From Rheinheimera sp. D18 (lineage in GTDB: Bacteria; Pseudomonadota; Gammaproteobacteria; Enterobacterales; Alteromonadaceae): 64,000 nt of DNA. Every line of letters begins with the position of its first letter. The first letter of the stretch is position 1. Where the stretch lies: assembly GCF_004345025.1 (NCBI RefSeq), contig NZ_CP037745.1, forward strand, positions 62,001 to 126,000. The letters run 5' to 3'. Under the pieces are notes generated by a model. The model did not search any database, was not told the origin of the DNA, and saw only the letters and a list, made by a program, of their open reading frames with translations. The translations under genes were made by a program, and so were the position numbers. Of this stretch, positions 43,907 to 56,123 are shown in pieces.

Positions 43907-45172
43907 TTAACTTTTTTGCCGCTTCATGGCATCAAAGAACTCGTCATTGGTTTTAGTCATTAATAACCGATCGATTAAGAATTCAATACCATCGGTTTCA
44001 TCCATTGGATGGATGATCTTACGTAAAATCCACATTTTTTGCAGCTCATCAGCAGAGGCTAGTAGCTCTTCACGACGCGTACCTGAGCGGTTAAAGTCGA
44101 TAGCTGGGAACACGCGGCGCTCAGCAATTTTGCGCGATAAGTGCAGTTCCATATTACCGGTGCCTTTAAACTCTTCGTATATAACCTCGTCCATTTTTGA
44201 ACCGGTATCTACTAAAGCGGTCGCGATAATCGTTAAGCTGCCGCCTTCTTCTACATTACGCGCCGCACCAAAAAAACGCTTTGGTTTGTGTAGCGCGTTA
44301 GCGTCAACACCACCAGTTAATACCTTGCCTGAGCTTGGAATAACGGTATTGTAAGCACGGGCTAAACGGGTAATAGAATCGAGCAAAATAATAACGTCTT
44401 TTTTATGCTCAACTAAACGCTTGGCTTTTTCAATTACCATTTCAGCAACTTGCACGTGCCGGCTAGCTGGCTCGTCGAAGGTAGAAGCAATAACTTCACC
44501 TTTAACTAAGCGCTGCATTTCGGTAACTTCTTCTGGCCGCTCGTCAATTAGCAATACCATCAACACACAGTCAGGGTGATTAGCCGCGATTGATTGCGCA
44601 ATGTTTTGTAATAAGATGGTTTTACCGGCTTTAGGTGGTGCAACAATTAAGCCGCGCTGACCTTTGCCTATTGGCGCCGCTAGGTCTAATACCCGAGCAG
44701 TAATATCTTCACGACTACCATTACCACGCTCCATGCGCAGGCGTGAATTGGCATGTAAAGGCGTTAAGTTTTCAAATAAAATTTTGTTACGAGCTTGTTC
44801 TGGCCGGCCAAAGTTAACTTCATTAACTTTTAATAGGGCAAAATAACGCTCACCTTCTTTAGGTGGGCGAATAAGGCCAGCAATACTGTCACCAGTACGT
44901 AAGTTAAAACGACGAATTTGACTTGGCGATACATAAATATCGTCCGGTCCTGCTAAGTATGAGCTATCGCCGGAGCGCAGAAAACCGAAACCGTCCTGCA
45001 GGATTTCCAGCACGCCAGCGCCGAAGATTTCTTCGCCGTTTTTGGCATGTGATTTTAAGATGGCGAAAATAATGTCCTGTTTGCGCAGGCGGGCCATATT
45101 TTCTTGGCCCATAGACTCAGCCAATTCAACTAGCTCACTAATTGGCTTTAGTTTCAGTTCTGTTAAATGCAT
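43907..45172 (-). CDS. rho: Transcription termination factor Rho
   Basis: A 421-residue protein (E. coli 419). It has an N-terminal helix bundle and a cold-shock-like RNA-binding domain ([32 protein letters not shown]). The ATPase P-loop APPKAGKT has Lys181 and Lys184 at the E. coli positions. Walker [15 protein letters not shown] and R-loop/Q-loop regions follow ([25 protein letters not shown]). It terminates transcription and suppresses R-loops. It is transcribed alone with trxA upstream on the same strand; a terminator separates them. The 189-nt leader region is long enough for autoregulation. Confidence 0.97.
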   Translation of the reverse strand: MHLTELKLKPISELVELAESMGQENMARLRKQDIIFAILKSHAKNGEEIFGAGVLEILQDGFGFLRSGDSSYLAGPDDIYVSPSQIRRFNLRTGDSIAGLIRPPKEGERYFALLKVNEVNFGRPEQARNKILFENLTPLHANSRLRMERGNGSREDITARVLDLAAPIGKGQRGLIVAPPKAGKTILLQNIAQSIAANHPDCVLMVLLIDERPEEVTEMQRLVKGEVIASTFDEPASRHVQVAEMVIEKAKRLVEHKKDVIILLDSITRLARAYNTVIPSSGKVLTGGVDANALHKPKRFFGAARNVEEGGSLTIIATALVDTGSKMDEVIYEEFKGTGNMELHLSRKIAERRVFPAIDFNRSGTRREELLASADELQKMWILRKIIHPMDETDGIEFLIDRLLMTKTNDEFFDAMKRQKS

Positions 45173-45324
45173 ATTGATGGGTTTCTTGTTGATATAAAAA
45201 CAGGGTAATGCTTATCAGATCGATAAAATAAGATTGGAGGTGGTATTCGACAGACAAGCGTAGTTTAGAACGTATTATTTGCTACACAATAGCAGCTGAC
45301 TACTGGTGCGTCCAGCGTTGAAAC

Positions 45325-45353
45325 AAAAAAAGGCGTATAAAAATACGCCTTTT
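45325..45353 (-). terminator. Intrinsic terminator of trxA
   Basis: On the minus strand AAAGGCGTAT/ATACGCCTTT form a 10-bp stem with a 4-nt loop of T, followed by six or more T. Confidence 0.92.
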
Positions 45354-45361
45354 AACAAAAA

Positions 45362-45688
45362 TCAGATATTAGCGTCTAAAAACTCTTTTAACTGAGTTTT
45401 GGATAATGCACCAACTTTGGTCGCTGCAACCTGGCCGTTTTTAAACAACAGCAAGGTTGGTATACCACGAATACCAAACTTAGGTGGGGTGTTTGGGTTG
45501 TGGTCAATATTCACTTTCGCTACGACTACTTTGTCAGTGTATTCTTTGGCTACATCGTCCAAAATAGGAGCGATCATTTTACATGGACCACACCATTCTG
45601 CCCAGAAATCAACTAAAACCGGGGTTTCAGATTTCAGGACATCGGTTTCAAAACTGTCATCAGAAACCTGTAAAATATGTTCGCTCAT
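45362..45688 (-). CDS. trxA: Thioredoxin 1
   Basis: From ATG 45688 (GGAG upstream) the protein is 108 residues, the same as E. coli TrxA. Active-site WCGPCK has Cys33 and Cys36. The cis-Pro lies in [11 protein letters not shown]. An in-frame start 12 codons upstream exists but would add an unusual tail. It reduces protein disulfides, including Msr and ribonucleotide reductase substrates. It is divergent from rhlB (102-nt gap to the preferred start), and the trxA-rhlB-rho neighbourhood is the classical one. Confidence 0.96.
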   Translation of the reverse strand: MSEHILQVSDDSFETDVLKSETPVLVDFWAEWCGPCKMIAPILDDVAKEYTDKVVVAKVNIDHNPNTPPKFGIRGIPTLLLFKNGQVAATKVGALSKTQLKEFLDANI

Positions 45689-45790
45689 TTGTGTCTCCGC
45701 TAGTGGTACGCAGCATGGCTGCAAAAAAGTGCTATCAATTTAAACGTGGCTGTTCCTTATTGCAAGCGTAACGGTTATGCTTAGCGCCGT

Positions 45791-47071
45791 ATGAATAAAA
45801 CACACTTAACATCACATAAATTCGCCGATTTTGCATTGGCACCACAGGTTCTTGACGCATTAAGCGCGCAAGGTTACGGCTATTGTACGCCCATTCAGGC
45901 TCAATGTTTACCTTTGGCATTAGCCGGTAAAGATATTGCCGGTCAAGCTCAAACGGGCACGGGCAAAACTTTAGCGTTTTTAACCGCCACATTTCACTAC
46001 CTGCTTACCCATGAACCTAAGGGTTCAGGTCAGCCGCGCGCCATTATAATGGCTCCTACGCGAGAGTTGGCTGTTCAGATCCATCATGATGCAAAAATGA
46101 TGGCTGAAAAATCAGGCCTACGTCTTGGTTTGATTTATGGGGGTGAAGGTTATGATACTCAACGCCAGCTGTTAGAAAATGGCGTAGATATTTTAATTGG
46201 CACTACTGGCCGCTTAATTGATTATTTAAAACAAGGTTTATACGACCTTTCACAAATTCAAGTTGTAGTACTAGATGAAGCCGATCGGATGTTTGATCTG
46301 GGCTTTATTAAAGATATTCGCTTTATGTTCAATCGTATGCCACCGGCTACTGAGCGTTTAAGCTTATTGTTTTCAGCTACCTTGTCTTACAAGGTACAAG
46401 AGCTGGCATTTGAAAAAATGAACCAGCCAGAACATATCCATATTGCACCAGAGGAAATGACAGGTAGCCGCATTAGTGAAGAGTTGTTCTACCCTTCAGA
46501 CGAGCATAAGCTGCCATTGTTATTAACGTTAATGGAAGAAGAGTGGCCAGATAAAGCCATTGTATTTGCCAATACCAAGCACTGGTGTGAAGAAGTGCAT
46601 GCATGGTTAGAAGCTGACGGCCATCGCGTTGGGTTATTAACGGGCGATGTTATTCAGAAAAAACGACTGCGTATTCTAGAAGATTTTACTAGCGGTAAAT
46701 TAGATATTCTGGTTGCCACCGATGTAGCTGCGCGCGGTTTACACATTCCTAAAGTAAGTCATGTATTTAATTATGACCTACCCGACGATTGCGAAGACTA
46801 TGTGCATCGTATAGGTCGTACCGGCCGTGCGGGTGAAAGCGGTAAGGCAATTAGCTTTGCCTGCGAGCGCTATGCACTGAACCTTACAGCAATTGAAGAC
46901 TATATTCGCCATCCGATTACTGTAACTCAGTATGATGCCAGCGGTTTGCTGGATGATCTTAAAACGCCAAAACCACGCGTTCGTCGTCGTGCTGGCCAAG
47001 CTAGAACTGGAAGTCGCCCAGGCGCTGGACGTAGTAGTAATGCCTCAAGAGCCCCACGTCGCCCTCGCTAA
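45791..47071 (+). CDS. rhlB: ATP-dependent RNA helicase RhlB
   Basis: A 426-residue DEAD-box helicase (E. coli 421). Motifs in order are the Q motif (YCTPIQAQ), [39 protein letters not shown], and [11 protein letters not shown] basic Arg-rich tail ([12 protein letters not shown]...) ends the protein, as in RhlB that binds RNase E. It unwinds RNA in the degradosome. The last 32 nt overlap the start of the gppA gene in another frame. Confidence 0.95.
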   Translation: MNKTHLTSHKFADFALAPQVLDALSAQGYGYCTPIQAQCLPLALAGKDIAGQAQTGTGKTLAFLTATFHYLLTHEPKGSGQPRAIIMAPTRELAVQIHHDAKMMAEKSGLRLGLIYGGEGYDTQRQLLENGVDILIGTTGRLIDYLKQGLYDLSQIQVVVLDEADRMFDLGFIKDIRFMFNRMPPATERLSLLFSATLSYKVQELAFEKMNQPEHIHIAPEEMTGSRISEELFYPSDEHKLPLLLTLMEEEWPDKAIVFANTKHWCEEVHAWLEADGHRVGLLTGDVIQKKRLRILEDFTSGKLDILVATDVAARGLHIPKVSHVFNYDLPDDCEDYVHRIGRTGRAGESGKAISFACERYALNLTAIEDYIRHPITVTQYDASGLLDDLKTPKPRVRRRAGQARTGSRPGAGRSSNASRAPRRPR

Positions 47072-48578
47072 TTCGGAACAACTTGCCGAGCAATCACCGC
47101 ATCAAGATATTTATGCGGTGATTGACCTTGGTTCCAGCAGTTTTCATATGCTGATGGTTAAAGTTGTTGGCGGTTCAGTACAGGTTATTGGTAGAGTAAA
47201 ACGCAAGGTTCGCTTAGCCGCTGGATTAAATGACGATCTGGTATTAAGCCGCAAGGCCATGAAGCGTGGCTGGGAATGTTTGGCATTGTTTGCTGAACGT
47301 TTACAGGATATACCACCAGAAAATATTCGTATTATTGGCACTGCCACCTTGCGCTTAGCCAAAAATGTTCAAACCTTTCTTAAAGAAGCCGAGCTTATTT
47401 TAGGCCAAAAAGTTGCCGTTATTAGCGGCGAAGACGAAGCTCGTATTATTTATCAGGGCGTTGCCCATACGTCAAATAGCGACAGTAACCGTTTAGTTAT
47501 CGACATTGGTGGTGCGAGTACCGAAGTGATTATTGGTGCTGGTTTTAATCCAATATTGTTAGCCAGTTTGAACATGGGCTGCGTTACATTTTTAGAGCGC
47601 TACTTTGCTGATGACGAATTAAGTGAAGATAACTTTAGTCAAGCAATTGCGTATGCCGAACAAGAAATTCACACCATCGCTAAACAATATCAAGCTACCG
47701 GTTGGCAGCTGGCTGTAGGCGCGTCCGGTACAGTGCAAGCCATGCAGGAAATTTTGGTAGCGCAGGGCAAGGATGAAGTTATTACCCTAAGCCGGTTAGA
47801 AGACATTATGCAGCAAGCGTTAGCCTGTGGCCGTATGGAACAGCTAACTATTACCGGCTTATCACAAGAGCGCAAACAAATATTCCCGTCAGGCTTGGCA
47901 ATACTTATTGCTTTGTTTCGTTGCCTTAATATCACCGGCATGACCTTATCTGGCGGTGCGGTGCGTGAAGGTGTGCTATACAGCATGTTGCCACAGCTGC
48001 AGCACATAGATGTGCGCAACCGTACTGTAAAAAGTTTAATGGTGCGTTATTTTATTGATGAGCAACATGCGCAGCGCGTAGCTGATATGGCGGTCGAGCT
48101 AGCTCAGCAGTTACAATCGCGCTGGGACCTTAATAAATTTGAAGGCCTAAGTATTTTGCGTTGTAGTGCGTTATTGCACGAGCTTGGTTTATTAATAGAA
48201 TATAAAAACCATCACCATCATGGCGCTTATATTATTAACCATTCTGATTTGCCTGGCTTTACGCGTGCGCAGCAACAATTAGTTATGGCTTTAGTGCATA
48301 ACCACAGGGCAGACGTTAGCCGCGATATTATTGCGCGACAAACCATGACCTCAGTATTGCTTACCGTGCGTTTAACCCGAATTTTACGCTTAGCCGTTAT
48401 TTTATCGATGCGCCGTCGTGATGAAGTGATGCCTCAGGTGAACATTAGCAGTAAAGGCGAAGCGCTAACACTGAAAATGGCGGACGGCTGGTTAGAGCAG
48501 CACCCACTAATGCGGGCTGAGCTTGAACAAGAGCAAGAGTATCAGCAATTAGCGGGTTGGGAGTTTGTATTTAAATAA
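47040..48578 (+). CDS. gppA: Exopolyphosphatase / guanosine pentaphosphate phosphohydrolase
   Basis: From ATG 47040 the protein is 512 residues; the frame is open further upstream, but those codons lie deep inside rhlB. The Ppx/GppA fold is shown by [12 protein letters not shown] near residue 25, a GEDEARIIY strand and [12 protein letters not shown] near 155. A C-terminal HD-like domain has [17 protein letters not shown]. It hydrolyses pppGpp or polyphosphate; the two cannot be told apart by eye, and E. coli gppA is the gene that neighbours rhlB. It overlaps the rhlB end by 32 nt. Confidence 0.88.
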   Translation: MPQEPHVALANSEQLAEQSPHQDIYAVIDLGSSSFHMLMVKVVGGSVQVIGRVKRKVRLAAGLNDDLVLSRKAMKRGWECLALFAERLQDIPPENIRIIGTATLRLAKNVQTFLKEAELILGQKVAVISGEDEARIIYQGVAHTSNSDSNRLVIDIGGASTEVIIGAGFNPILLASLNMGCVTFLERYFADDELSEDNFSQAIAYAEQEIHTIAKQYQATGWQLAVGASGTVQAMQEILVAQGKDEVITLSRLEDIMQQALACGRMEQLTITGLSQERKQIFPSGLAILIALFRCLNITGMTLSGGAVREGVLYSMLPQLQHIDVRNRTVKSLMVRYFIDEQHAQRVADMAVELAQQLQSRWDLNKFEGLSILRCSALLHELGLLIEYKNHHHHGAYIINHSDLPGFTRAQQQLVMALVHNHRADVSRDIIARQTMTSVLLTVRLTRILRLAVILSMRRRDEVMPQVNISSKGEALTLKMADGWLEQHPLMRAELEQEQEYQQLAGWEFVFK

Positions 48579-48605
48579 CCCGCTAAATTAGCTCAATTTA
48601 ACGGG
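48579..48605 (+). terminator. Stem-loop after gppA
   Basis: CCCG-TAAATT pairs with AATTTA-CGGG with one mismatch and a 5-nt loop, directly after the stop. Only a weak T stretch follows. Confidence 0.4.
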
Positions 48606-48635
48606 CTATTTCGATACGATATTGGCTTTAGTTTA

Positions 48636-50370
<1,735 letters not shown>

Positions 50371-50371
50371 G

Positions 50372-51178
50372 CTAAGCCTCCAAGGCTACTAGGTGATCAG
50401 GTAGATTAAATAAGCGCCGGCTATTGCTTAGCGTGATTTCTGCAAGCGTCGATAGCTCAAGCTGGCGCAATGTCGCCACGGTTGCTGCAATATGCGGCAA
50501 ATGCTTGGGTTCACAGCGTCTACTCGCAGGTTTAGGGGTTACATTGCGGGGTAGTAAATAGGGGGCGTCAGTTTCTAGTAGTAGCCTATCTAGCGGAATA
50601 TAATGCAGCGCTTGTCGCAGTGCGTCACCCCGACGCTCATCGCAAAGCCAACCGGTAATGCCAATATATAAGCCTAAATCGAGCCACGCTTTTAATTGTT
50701 GTGTATCGCCAGTAAAACAGTGAGCGACACCGTGCTTAATATTCGCCTCTTTTAACATCGCCAGTTGGGTATCAAAGGCGTCGCGTTCATGTAGATAAAC
50801 GGGTTTAGTTGTTGTCCTGGCTAATTGTAACTGTTCGGCAAATACGTGCTGCTGCGTTGCTCTGGGCGAAAAGTCACGATTAAAATCTAAACCGCATTCA
50901 CCTATTGCAATTACTTCTGGGTTTTTTAGTAAAGCTTGTAATTGATTAAGCCAATTAGGCTCGGTATTTGCGGAATAATGAGGGTGTACACCGGCTGTGC
51001 TAAAACAGCCTTTATGTTGCGCGCAAAACTGGCGATTTTGTTCGCTTTCTGCAATATCACTGCCTATTAGTATAAGCTGGCGCACCCCAGACTCTGCTGC
51101 TGCGTGCAAGGTCCCAGCTCGGTCAGTATCAAACTGACTGTTAAATAGATTTATACCAATATCGCACCAAATAAGCAT
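50372..51178 (-). CDS. tatD: TatD-family metal-dependent deoxyribonuclease
   Basis: A 268-residue TIM-barrel hydrolase. Metal ligands and family motifs include CDIGINLFNSQF at the start, GVHPHYS, GECGLDFNRDFSP, VYLHERDAF, HCFTGD and the ETDAPYLLP signature. It acts as a 3'-5' exonuclease in DNA repair or degradation; it is not required for Tat export despite the name. The tat genes lie just upstream on the same strand with one small secreted protein between. Confidence 0.93.
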   Translation of the reverse strand: MLIWCDIGINLFNSQFDTDRAGTLHAAAESGVRQLILIGSDIAESEQNRQFCAQHKGCFSTAGVHPHYSANTEPNWLNQLQALLKNPEVIAIGECGLDFNRDFSPRATQQHVFAEQLQLARTTTKPVYLHERDAFDTQLAMLKEANIKHGVAHCFTGDTQQLKAWLDLGLYIGITGWLCDERRGDALRQALHYIPLDRLLLETDAPYLLPRNVTPKPASRRCEPKHLPHIAATVATLRQLELSTLAEITLSNSRRLFNLPDHLVALEA

Positions 51179-51179
51179 A

Positions 51180-51701
51180 CTATTGCTCGCGTTTTACTCG
51201 TGTAGAACGATTATTTTGGTCATTTTTTAGATAAAACGCGCCCAAAGCCCCGCGTTGAATATAATGTTGTTCACCTAGTTTAATTGGATAATACTCAGCG
51301 CTAGTTTGTTGCCAAACTTGATCGTTGGTAAAGGCTACAACAAGTTTGTTATGTATCGTTTTTGAAATTTCTTTAACTGTCATCGATATTTTGTCAGTGA
51401 TCTGCTCAGACGATTTCTTGTGCTCAATACCAAAGGTGCTTTCTGCGTCTTTGTTATTAGTTGCTGATGTTTGGGTTGGTGCTGGTTGCATAACAGCCGG
51501 ATGGCTTTCATGGATGACAGGCTTATTATCCGTAGATACAGGGCTGCTATAGGCTGAGCTTATTGCTATTGAATCGTAGCAACTAAGACGGCGCAGGGCA
51601 TTGGCTTCTGCGCGGCAGACTTCAACAGCTTGTTCAATTGGAACCGCCGCTGCAGCGCCGGTTGTTACAGCAAGTAAAAATAAAGCGGCAAGTTGTTTCA
51701 T
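51180..51701 (-). CDS. Small secreted protein with an LxCYD motif, unknown function
   Basis: A 173-residue protein with a Sec signal peptide ([13 protein letters not shown], cleavage near 19). A mature N-terminus follows in which [19 protein letters not shown] places two cysteines 16 residues apart. This pattern recalls the RLxCYD motif of several small periplasmic proteins, including VasI. A low-complexity Ser/Thr/Asn linker and a C-terminal beta-rich part ([17 protein letters not shown]...[23 protein letters not shown]) complete it. The start overlaps the tatC stop by 4 nt. Not identified further. Confidence 0.65.
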   Translation of the reverse strand: MKQLAALFLLAVTTGAAAAVPIEQAVEVCRAEANALRRLSCYDSIAISSAYSSPVSTDNKPVIHESHPAVMQPAPTQTSATNNKDAESTFGIEHKKSSEQITDKISMTVKEISKTIHNKLVVAFTNDQVWQQTSAEYYPIKLGEQHYIQRGALGAFYLKNDQNNRSTRVKREQ

Positions 51702-52456
51702 AGTTTGGGTTCCTGTTGTTCTGCGTCGTCAGTAGTAGTTGGCTGATAAAACCGGCTTAGTTGTAGACCAAGTTCAAATAATAACCACATTGGTACAGCC
51801 AGCAAGGTTTGTGATAACACATCTGGTGGCGTTAGTAACATGCCGAGAATAAAAGCACCAACAATAATATAGGGGCGCTTTTCTGCAAGATCGGCGCGTG
51901 TTGCTACGCCGGTCCAAACAATCAATAAAATAGCGATAGGAATTTCAAACGATAAACCAAAGGCAAAAAATAGCTTAAGTACAAAATCAAGATAACTACT
52001 AATGTCAGTAGCTACGGTAACACCTTCAGGTGCTACGCTGGTAAAAAAGCCGAAGATAATAGGGAATACAATATAATAAGCGAAGGCAATACCGCTATAA
52101 AATAACAAGGTGCTACTGATAACTAAAGGCGCCATTAAGCGCTTTTCGCGGTTATAAAGGGCAGGAGCAATAAACTGCCAAACTTGTAACAGTATGTAAG
52201 GAATAGCCAAACAAATGGCGACAATAAAGGTAAGTTTGAATGGTGCAAAAAATGGCGCGGCTACGTCGGTGGCTATCATGCTGCTGTTTTCCGGCAGCAC
52301 GGCAATGAGTGGTTTTGCCAACAGGTGGTAAATATCTTGAGCAAAAGCCGCAAGCGCAGCAAACACTACAATAATCGCTACTACACAGCGTAATAGCCGA
52401 TTGCGTAGTTCTAATAAATGCCCTAATAGGCTATCGGGGTTAGTGTTTCGGCTCAT
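51698..52456 (-). CDS. tatC: Sec-independent translocase subunit TatC
   Basis: A 252-residue protein with six transmembrane helices. It starts with the conserved [16 protein letters not shown] segment and has the first periplasmic loop and helices typical of TatC ([13 protein letters not shown]-like [23 protein letters not shown]). It is the receptor for twin-arginine signals together with TatB. It overlaps tatB by 17 nt. The DUF1501 protein at 17503 is a likely client in this window. Confidence 0.95.
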   Translation of the reverse strand: MSRNTNPDSLLGHLLELRNRLLRCVVAIIVVFAALAAFAQDIYHLLAKPLIAVLPENSSMIATDVAAPFFAPFKLTFIVAICLAIPYILLQVWQFIAPALYNREKRLMAPLVISSTLLFYSGIAFAYYIVFPIIFGFFTSVAPEGVTVATDISSYLDFVLKLFFAFGLSFEIPIAILLIVWTGVATRADLAEKRPYIIVGAFILGMLLTPPDVLSQTLLAVPMWLLFELGLQLSRFYQPTTTDDAEQQEPKL

Positions 52457-52754
52457 GTTGTTTTTCGTTACTACTTAAAGGTGTAGTTACATCAGCTGCT
52501 GCTTGTTTTAGTTCAGCTAGTGCGGCTTGCTCTGATTCAGTCAAATTTAACAGCCCTTTGGCTTCAGCGTCTTTTAATTTTTGATGTAAGTCGTGTGCCC
52601 GCAGATCGGCGCTCAGCTCAGCCTGCATCTGTTGGCCAAATTGTTTAAGGTTGCGCACCACCTTATTTGCTGAACGAATAGCGCCAGGCAAACGCTCTGG
52701 CCCCAGCACCAGTAAGGCGACAACCGCAACGACTACTAGCTCCCAGAAACCCAT
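52440..52754 (-). CDS. tatB: Sec-independent translocase subunit TatB
   Basis: A 104-residue protein, shorter than E. coli TatB (171). An N-terminal helix, [23 protein letters not shown], is followed by an amphipathic helix ([17 protein letters not shown]) and an acidic tail. It pairs with TatC in the receptor complex. The start directly abuts the tatA stop. Confidence 0.92.
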   Translation of the reverse strand: MGFWELVVVAVVALLVLGPERLPGAIRSANKVVRNLKQFGQQMQAELSADLRAHDLHQKLKDAEAKGLLNLTESEQAALAELKQAAADVTTPLSSNEKQHEPKH

Positions 52755-53000
52755 TTACACTTTATCTTTGTCAACAGGTTGAGTGGTGTGTGCTCGTTCT
52801 GCATCGGTTTTAGCTTGTTCTGATAGCTGAGCAGATGGCGGAGTATCATCTGTTTTCGTTTCTTCTTTCATAGAATTACGAAAACCTTTAACCGCAGAGC
52901 CTAGGTCTGTGCCTATACCTCGTAGTTTTTTTGTACCGAACAACAATACTATAATCGCCAGTACAATGAGTAATTGCCAAATACTGATATTGCCTAACAT
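52755..53000 (-). CDS. tatA: Sec-independent translocase subunit TatA
   Basis: An 81-residue protein with one N-terminal helix ([22 protein letters not shown]), the FGTKKL hinge, an amphipathic helix ([15 protein letters not shown]) and a charged tail. It forms the translocation pore. AGAGG lies 7 nt before the ATG. It is first in the tatABC block and 48 nt downstream of ubiB. Confidence 0.95.
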   Translation of the reverse strand: MLGNISIWQLLIVLAIIVLLFGTKKLRGIGTDLGSAVKGFRNSMKEETKTDDTPPSAQLSEQAKTDAERAHTTQPVDKDKV

Positions 53001-53048
53001 GGGTAATCCTCTTTATTAGTAAATCACTTTTAATGCAATCTTTGGTTT

Positions 53049-54674
53049 TTAACGCCAAGCTTTAATGGCGCAGCCAAAACTCACTGTTAATAAGGCTACT
53101 GCTACAATATGGCTGCCAAAACTAAACACTATACTAGCACTGATTAGGCTGGCTGCAGACAGTGTTGCGGCAATAATTTGTGCTTTAGCTTGATGTTGTT
53201 GCTGCGCTAGTTGCTGCAATTGTACCAGTAGTTGACGCTGCTGTTTTGGCCCTTGTTCAAGATGCTGATGCAGTAAATTTGGCATTTGTGGCAATTTTTC
53301 TGCCCAAAAAGGTAAGTTTTCTTTAACTTGGCGCCAAATTGCTGGTAAGCCAACTTGTTGTTTTACCCAGTTTTCCAAGAACGGCTTGGCGGTTTTCCAT
53401 AAATCAAGTTGCGGATAGAGTTGTCGGCCTAAACCTTCAATATAAAGTAAGGTTTTTTGAAGTAGTACTAGCTGTGGTTGCACTTGCATGTCGAAGCGTC
53501 GCGCGGTATTAAACAAATTAAGTAACACATGACCAAAAGATATTTCTGCCAAAGGTTTTTGAAATATTGGCTCGCAAACTGTACGAATTGCACTTTCAAA
53601 CTCTTCTACTTTGGTATGCGCCGGTACCCAGCCAGAGTCGACGTGTAGTTGTGCTACTTTTTTGTAGTCTCGATTAAAAAACGCGACGAAGTTTTCAGCT
53701 AAATAGCGTTTATCTTCCGCATTTAAAGTGCCAACAATGCCGCAGTCGATACCAATATATTGCGGGTTTTCTGGCGTGTTTCGCGAAACAAAAATATTAC
53801 CTGGATGCATGTCGGCATGAAAAAAGCTGTCGCGAAATACTTGTGTAAAAAACACTTCTACACCGCGCTTTGCCAGTAGTTCCATATCGGTACCTTGAGC
53901 TTGCAGCGCTGCAATGTCCGATACTGGAATGCCATAAATCCGCTCCATAACCATAACGTTGGGACGACTGTAAGCACTGTAGACAAAAGGAATATACAGT
54001 GATTCAGAGCCTTCAAAGTTACGTTTTAGCTGAATAGCGTTAGCCGCTTCGCGTTGTAAATCCAGTTCATCTAAAATAGTTCTGCGATATTCAGATACCA
54101 CTTCACGTGGCCGCAGCCGTTTGCCATCGGGTAAAAAACGCGCCGCCGCTTCGGCTAGAGTATCCATGAGTGCTAAGTCAGCTAAAATTTGCTGCTTAAT
54201 ATCAGGGCGTATTACCTTGATAACGATATCTGCAAGACTACCATCATCTTGTTGCAATTTAGCACAATGCACTTGGGCGATAGATGCGGAGGCGAGCGGT
54301 GTTTGCTCAAAGTCGATGAACAGCTGGTCAATGCTAGTCAGTTCTAACGCTTGTTCAATGAGGTATTGCGCCTGCGCACCATCAAACGGCGGTACTTTAT
54401 CTTGCAGTTTGGCAAGTTCATCGGCTAAATGCGCTGGGAAAAGGTCGCGTCTAGTTGAGAGCATTTGGCCAAATTTTATCCAAACAGGCCCTAAGCTTTG
54501 TAGCGCTAGGCGCAAACGTACACCTATTGGCTGGTCTGGATGACGATTGCGTAACCAAAATAAACTGCGGCGAAATAACCTAGCGTACCAAGGCTGCCAT
54601 TGCGCAGGAATTAACTCATCTAAGCCGAATTGCAGTAAGGTTTTCTGAATATGATAAAAGCGACTAATACGCAC
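53049..54674 (-). CDS. ubiB: UbiB, atypical kinase-like protein of ubiquinone biosynthesis
   Basis: A 541-residue protein (E. coli 546) with the defining KxGQ motif (KFGQ at 67-70), the conserved [19 protein letters not shown] region, a Lys-containing APIAQVH-type segment ([14 protein letters not shown]), HADMHPGNI and two C-terminal hydrophobic helices at about 500-541. It is an ABC1/ADCK-like ATPase supporting the ubiquinone complex. It starts at GTG 54674, which shares one nucleotide with the ubiJ stop; CAGGAG lies just upstream. Confidence 0.95.
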   Translation of the reverse strand: MRISRFYHIQKTLLQFGLDELIPAQWQPWYARLFRRSLFWLRNRHPDQPIGVRLRLALQSLGPVWIKFGQMLSTRRDLFPAHLADELAKLQDKVPPFDGAQAQYLIEQALELTSIDQLFIDFEQTPLASASIAQVHCAKLQQDDGSLADIVIKVIRPDIKQQILADLALMDTLAEAAARFLPDGKRLRPREVVSEYRRTILDELDLQREAANAIQLKRNFEGSESLYIPFVYSAYSRPNVMVMERIYGIPVSDIAALQAQGTDMELLAKRGVEVFFTQVFRDSFFHADMHPGNIFVSRNTPENPQYIGIDCGIVGTLNAEDKRYLAENFVAFFNRDYKKVAQLHVDSGWVPAHTKVEEFESAIRTVCEPIFQKPLAEISFGHVLLNLFNTARRFDMQVQPQLVLLQKTLLYIEGLGRQLYPQLDLWKTAKPFLENWVKQQVGLPAIWRQVKENLPFWAEKLPQMPNLLHQHLEQGPKQQRQLLVQLQQLAQQQHQAKAQIIAATLSAASLISASIVFSFGSHIVAVALLTVSFGCAIKAWR

Positions 54675-55282
54675 TAGGACTCCTGAAATGTATGCAGTTT
54701 TTGCTGCAATACATCAACTTTAGCGGCAAGTTGGCTAACGTCGTTACTAAATTGTGCCATTTCTACTGAGCACGGCGTTAGCTTTAGTTCGTCTTGGGCA
54801 AGTTCAGTGTTCATTTGACTTAGTGTGGCGCTTTTTTCATTAAAATATTGTAGAGCTTGCTGTAGGCCTATGGCTATTTTGTGCGCGGTGCTATCACCAA
54901 CATAATTTGATAAAGTTTGTTGCCAATCAGGGCTTAACTGCTCAAAGAAGTGACTGTATTGTTGTGCTACTTGAATGTCACCGTCAATTTGTAACACATC
55001 GGCCTTAATTAACTTGGTTAGTTGGCTTGGCTCTCGTAGTAAACGTAAACTGGCAATATTGGTTTGAATTGCGCAGTCTACTGGCTCATCGTGCTGGTTA
55101 AATAATATAGCATCGCTGCTTGCGCTAATTACCAACGTGGTTGGCCACTCTTTAAGCCGAAACGATAATTGCTTACCGCGCAGACGTGCCAGCCTTGATT
55201 CAGCTTCTGGGTCCATAGCAATAAGTTTTGCCAGCACTTTCTCTGCAACAGCACAAAACAGTTGAGGCAGTAGTGGAAACAT
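54674..55282 (-). CDS. ubiJ: UbiJ, lipid-binding (SCP2) accessory factor of ubiquinone biosynthesis
   Basis: From ATG 55282 the protein has 202 residues (E. coli UbiJ 201). An SCP2-type domain at about 10-125 ([55 protein letters not shown]) is followed by a C-terminal coiled coil ([13 protein letters not shown]). With UbiK it scaffolds the soluble Ubi complex. The ATG overlaps the ubiE stop by one nt (TGATG), so a TTG one codon earlier is not needed. Confidence 0.9.
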   Translation of the reverse strand: MFPLLPQLFCAVAEKVLAKLIAMDPEAESRLARLRGKQLSFRLKEWPTTLVISASSDAILFNQHDEPVDCAIQTNIASLRLLREPSQLTKLIKADVLQIDGDIQVAQQYSHFFEQLSPDWQQTLSNYVGDSTAHKIAIGLQQALQYFNEKSATLSQMNTELAQDELKLTPCSVEMAQFSNDVSQLAAKVDVLQQKLHTFQES

Positions 55283-56037
55283 CAAAATTTATAGCCTCGA
55301 TGCAGCGCGACAATACCACCGGTGAGGTTATGGTAACTAACTTCAGCAAAGCCCGCGCTTTGCATCATGGTTTTTAAGGTTTCTTGATCCGGATGCATGC
55401 GAATAGATTCAGCTAAATATTGGTAGCTTTCTTTATCGTTAGCGACAAGTTGCCCCATCATTGGCAGCAGTTTAAATGAATAGAGATCATATACTTTGCT
55501 TAGCCATTCTTGTTCTGGTTTTGAAAATTCTAGCACTAGCAGCCGACCACCCGGTTTTAGCACGCGAAATATAGAACGTAGTGCAGCATCTTTATCGGTA
55601 ACGTTGCGTAAGCCAAAACCAATACTAACAATATCAAAACTATTATCAGCAAAGGGTAGAGCCTCAGCGTTGGCTTGCACGTATTCAATATTGTTAACCA
55701 GCCCTAGATCTCGCAGTTTATCGCGGCCAACATTCAGCATTGAGGCATTAATATCAGCTAACACTACCTTACCGGTGCTACCAACCCGCTTAGAAAATAG
55801 CGCGGTAATGTCGCCGGTGCCACCTGCAAGATCGAGTACCTGCTGACCCGGACGCACACCACTGCAGTCAATGGTGAACCGTTTCCATAGTCGGTGTACG
55901 CCCAATGACATTAAATCGTTCATTAAGTCATATTTAGCTGCAACCGAATGAAATACGTTAGCTACCATAGATACTTTTTGTTCGGCGGCAACCGTTTTGT
56001 AGCCAAAATGCGTGGTGTTTGAATTTTGATCAGTCAT
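55282..56037 (-). CDS. ubiE: Demethylmenaquinone/ubiquinone C-methyltransferase
   Basis: A 251-residue protein, equal in length to E. coli UbiE. It begins with [25 protein letters not shown], typical of UbiE. The SAM-binding motif is [12 protein letters not shown] near residue 68, the second is [21 protein letters not shown]-like near 120, and [12 protein letters not shown] follows. It methylates 2-octaprenyl-6-methoxy-benzoquinol. It is the first gene of ubiE-ubiJ-ubiB, a conserved gammaproteobacterial order. Confidence 0.96.
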   Translation of the reverse strand: MTDQNSNTTHFGYKTVAAEQKVSMVANVFHSVAAKYDLMNDLMSLGVHRLWKRFTIDCSGVRPGQQVLDLAGGTGDITALFSKRVGSTGKVVLADINASMLNVGRDKLRDLGLVNNIEYVQANAEALPFADNSFDIVSIGFGLRNVTDKDAALRSIFRVLKPGGRLLVLEFSKPEQEWLSKVYDLYSFKLLPMMGQLVANDKESYQYLAESIRMHPDQETLKTMMQSAGFAEVSYHNLTGGIVALHRGYKF

Positions 56038-56123
56038 ACAGCGGGCCCGTTGGCAAGAAAATATGCTTAGTGTAAAAGATAACAGCGCTCAGGCCAACTT
56101 ATCTGTTGGCTTTATCCATCGAG

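Noticed and set aside
46932-47039. Upstream in-frame extension of gppA
   Set aside because: It would overlap rhlB by 140 nt and the extra residues do not resemble the GppA N-terminus.
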